A stretch of DNA of 64,000 nt from Acinetobacter oleivorans DR1. GTDB taxonomy: Bacteria; Pseudomonadota; Gammaproteobacteria; Pseudomonadales; Moraxellaceae. Positions 61,965-64,000 of this stretch are shown here, piece after piece (position 1 is the stretch's first letter; each line of letters begins with the position of its first letter). The DNA lies in NCBI RefSeq assembly GCF_000196795.1, contig NC_014259.1:1240001-1304000 (forward strand). The letters run 5' to 3'. The notes beneath the pieces were generated by a model that worked only from the letters and a program-made list of their open reading frames with translations, did not search any database and was not told where the DNA came from. Made by a program: the position numbers and the translations under genes.

Positions 61965-63794
61965 ATGAGCTCAGAAGCACATTCAATTAGCTTGGTTGCC
62001 CCCGTAGTTTTATTGGCAGCGGCTGTCATTGCAGTCCCTATTTTTAAACGTATTGGTTTAGGTTCGGTATTAGGTTATTTAATTGCTGGTCTGATTATTG
62101 GCCCATTCGGTTTTGCCTTTTTTCAAGATTCCACCGCAATTTTGCATATTGCCGAGTTAGGAATTGTGATGTATCTATTTGTGATTGGTTTGGAAATGCA
62201 ACCATCACATTTATGGAGTCTTAGACGCGAAATTTTTGGCCTTGGTACGCTACAAATCATCATTTGTGCATTGGCTTTGACTGGCGTCGGATTATTATTT
62301 GGTTTTACGTGGCAAGTCGCTTTTATTGGTGCGGCAGGTTTCGTACTGACCTCGACTGCTATTGTGATGCAGTTGTTGGGTGATAGGGGTGACTTGACTC
62401 AGCCTCGTGGGCAAAAAATTGTAGCCATCTTACTTTTTGAAGATTTACTAATTGTACCTTTGCTGGCTATTGTTGCTTTTATGGCACCAAATCATGTGGT
62501 CGAAAGCACATCTGTGCGCCTAGAAAATATAGGAATTGGATTAGTCGCAATTGCAGGTCTGATTGCAGCAGGGTATTGGTTGCTAAACCCATTATTTAGG
62601 CTTTTGGCTGCCGCTAAAGCCCGAGAGGTCATGACTGCTGCGGCATTATTGGTAGTGTTAGGGGCAGCGTTACTCATGCAAGTCAGCGGTTTGACCATGG
62701 CAATGGGTGCTTTCTTAGCGGGTGTACTTTTATCTGAATCGACCTTTAGACATCAAATTGAAGCTGATATTGAACCATTCCGAGGAATCTTGTTAGGCCT
62801 GTTTTTCCTTGGCGTGGGCATGTCACTGGATTTATCAGTTGTCGCTCAGAATTGGCAACTGATTGTGAGTGGGGTAATTGCCCTGATGCTTGCCAAAGCG
62901 CTCATGATTTATATAGTCGCCCGAGTAACGAAAAGCTCTCATACTGAAGCGTTGGACCGTGCCTTACTCATGGCTCAGGGTGGAGAATTTGCTTTTGTAC
63001 TTTTCTCTGCCGCGCTAAGTGCACAAGTTATTGATAGTACGGTTAAATCTAATCTTACTGCTATTGTGGTACTTTCAATGGTGTTGACCCCAATTGTCGG
63101 TATTATTTTTAAACGTTTTACTCAAACTAAAGCGGATGTTTCATTAGAAAACGTCAATATTGCCGAGGGTTTAAGCGGTAGTGTTTTAATGATCGGATTC
63201 GGACGTTTTGGACAGGTCACCAGTCAATTATTGTTGGCAAGAGGTGTCGATGTCACCATTATTGATAATAATACGGACATGATTCAAAACGCGGAAAAAT
63301 TTGGTTTTAAAATTTATTATGGCGATGGCTGCCGCCTAGATATTTTACATGCTTCTGGTGCTGCAACAGCACAAGCGATTGTGGTGTGTGTGGACAGTAA
63401 AGAAACCACAAATAGAATTGTGGAACTTGTAACTCACGAATTTCCTTTAGCGAAATTATTAGTGCGCTCATATGACCGTGAGCATTCACTGCATTTAGTT
63501 AAACAAAAAGTGGACTTTATGATCCGTGAAACGTTTGAATCGGCGATTAAGTTTGGTGGCGTGATTTTGCAAGAACTGGGTGTAGATGAAGACGAAGTAG
63601 AACGAATTACCGAGGAAATTCGAGATCTGGATAATGAGCGTTTTGAAACTGAAATCGCAGCAGATGACGTAAATGCAGGGGTTGGTATGCAATATACACA
63701 TACGCATCATCCAAGACCGACAGCTCCATTGATTCGACCAAAACGGGAAGGGCGGATTTTAAATAAAGAAGATAGCTCAGATAGTGATTCTTAA
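61965..63794 (+). CDS. CPA2-family cation/proton antiporter with TrkA-N domain (KefB-like)
   Basis: The 609-residue protein has about twelve membrane segments of the Na+/H+ exchanger fold (residues 1 to about 385) with GIVMYLFVIGLEM near residue 68, GAFLAGVLLSE and a cytoplasmic RCK/TrkA-N domain. The nucleotide-binding motif MIGFGRFGQVTSQLL is near residue 410. Such proteins move potassium or sodium in exchange for protons. The glutathione-gated Kef system is one possibility; the partner subunit gene is not adjacent. The C-terminal tail is acidic and unstructured. Confidence 0.9.
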   Translation: MSSEAHSISLVAPVVLLAAAVIAVPIFKRIGLGSVLGYLIAGLIIGPFGFAFFQDSTAILHIAELGIVMYLFVIGLEMQPSHLWSLRREIFGLGTLQIIICALALTGVGLLFGFTWQVAFIGAAGFVLTSTAIVMQLLGDRGDLTQPRGQKIVAILLFEDLLIVPLLAIVAFMAPNHVVESTSVRLENIGIGLVAIAGLIAAGYWLLNPLFRLLAAAKAREVMTAAALLVVLGAALLMQVSGLTMAMGAFLAGVLLSESTFRHQIEADIEPFRGILLGLFFLGVGMSLDLSVVAQNWQLIVSGVIALMLAKALMIYIVARVTKSSHTEALDRALLMAQGGEFAFVLFSAALSAQVIDSTVKSNLTAIVVLSMVLTPIVGIIFKRFTQTKADVSLENVNIAEGLSGSVLMIGFGRFGQVTSQLLLARGVDVTIIDNNTDMIQNAEKFGFKIYYGDGCRLDILHASGAATAQAIVVCVDSKETTNRIVELVTHEFPLAKLLVRSYDREHSLHLVKQKVDFMIRETFESAIKFGGVILQELGVDEDEVERITEEIRDLDNERFETEIAADDVNAGVGMQYTHTHHPRPTAPLIRPKREGRILNKEDSSDSDS

Positions 63795-63802
63795 TATATA
63801 AA

Positions 63803-63841
63803 GTTCAGTAGAAGCTCTCTTTAGAAGAACTTCTGCTGAAC
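63803..63841. terminator. Hairpin between the antiporter gene and the next minus-strand gene
   Basis: GTTCAGTAGAAG (63803-63814) pairs with CTTCTGCTGAAC (63830-63841) with one wobble pair and a 15-base loop. U-tracts are weak on both sides. Confidence 0.5.
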
Positions 63842-63879
63842 AATTTTATGATGAAAAGAGCTTCAAGTGCTAAGCTCGA

Positions 63880-64000
63880 CTATAAGTGCTCTAATGCTGT
63901 GCCTTTAACTGGGTTTCTGCGCCAGTAATAAGGTTGCAAAAATCTAAGAAAAAGCTTCCATGGCGTGATCCACGCGATGCGTCGGTTGGCTTTTTTGTTT
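63880..64000 (-). CDS. 3' end of an unidentified gene, cut by the window edge
   Basis: Thirty-nine codons on the minus strand run from the window edge to the TAG at 63880-63882. The tail contains RRIAWITPWKLFLRFLQP and YYWRRNPVKG, a basic and aromatic sequence that looks like the end of a membrane or envelope protein. A hairpin lies beyond the stop, as expected for a gene end. The family is not recognisable from this fragment. Confidence 0.55.
   Translation of the reverse strand, partial: NKKANRRIAWITPWKLFLRFLQPYYWRRNPVKGTALEHL

Noticed and set aside
1..64000. Mobile elements, prophage, CRISPR array or attachment sites
   Set aside because: I found no transposase, integrase, phage structural gene, regularly spaced repeat array or direct repeats flanking a tRNA that would support any of them.

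Overview
The window looks like chromosomal DNA of an Acinetobacter species, most likely of the calcoaceticus-baumannii complex. The reasons are the low G+C, the fused prephenate dehydrogenase/EPSP synthase gene, a BLUF photoreceptor that closely matches BlsA as I remember it, isolated gspL-gspM genes, and the family-level content throughout. The species cannot be fixed without a database comparison. I see no phage, transposase, plasmid or CRISPR sequence.

Layout. 1-5.6 kb: end of pheA, the tyrA-aroA fusion, a small unknown gene and pepD. 5.6-12 kb: an RNA-repair island on the minus strand. It runs rtcB, an unknown 127-aa gene, a frameshifted DIP1984-family gene, a short GC-richer open frame, then rtcA. 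A sigma-54-type promoter precedes rtcB. The tRNA 3'-processing gene rnz comes next, then the sigma-54 activator gene rtcR. 12-26.6 kb: housekeeping genes (hydrolase, yaaA, thiS-thiG, rpoH, tusA-like, csp, rhlB-like helicase, gpsA, sixA, gspL-gspM, pyrD, cvpA, purF). 26.7-38.4 kb: a degenerate M48 membrane protein, a HolD(psi)-like gene, a D-2-hydroxyacid dehydrogenase, a BepA-like protease, yqeY-rpsU divergent from tsaD, a DUF815 ATPase, and an overlapping patatin phospholipase/protein-kinase pair. 38.4-41 kb: two copies each of tRNA-Leu(TAG) and tRNA-Trp(CCA), a second csp, blsA, a small membrane protein, and an AT-rich stretch with a possible gene relic.

41-64 kb is more accessory and rich in transport and regulation. 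A LysE exporter with an AraC regulator lies next to an efflux divergon: outer-membrane factor plus MATE pump on the left, TetR in the middle, RND adaptor, permease and SDR on the right. Two copies of the palindrome GTGACTA-N10-TAGTCAC flank tetR and sit on the predicted promoters, so one repressor probably controls the whole group. An HxlR/oxidoreductase pair, two secreted proteins of uncertain role, a TetR, and an AraC divergent from a three-domain desaturase-reductase-ferredoxin fusion follow. The window ends with a PhaC-like hydrolase with a serine nucleophile, gltS, a CPA2 antiporter and the 3' end of an unidentified gene.

No single stretch is clearly a new system. The best leads are the rtc island (unknown partner gene, broken DIP1984 gene, structured leader, unexplained segment before rtcA), the TetR-controlled OMF-MATE/RND divergon with its paired operators, the self-contained desaturase with two neighbouring regulators, and the phospholipase-kinase pair.
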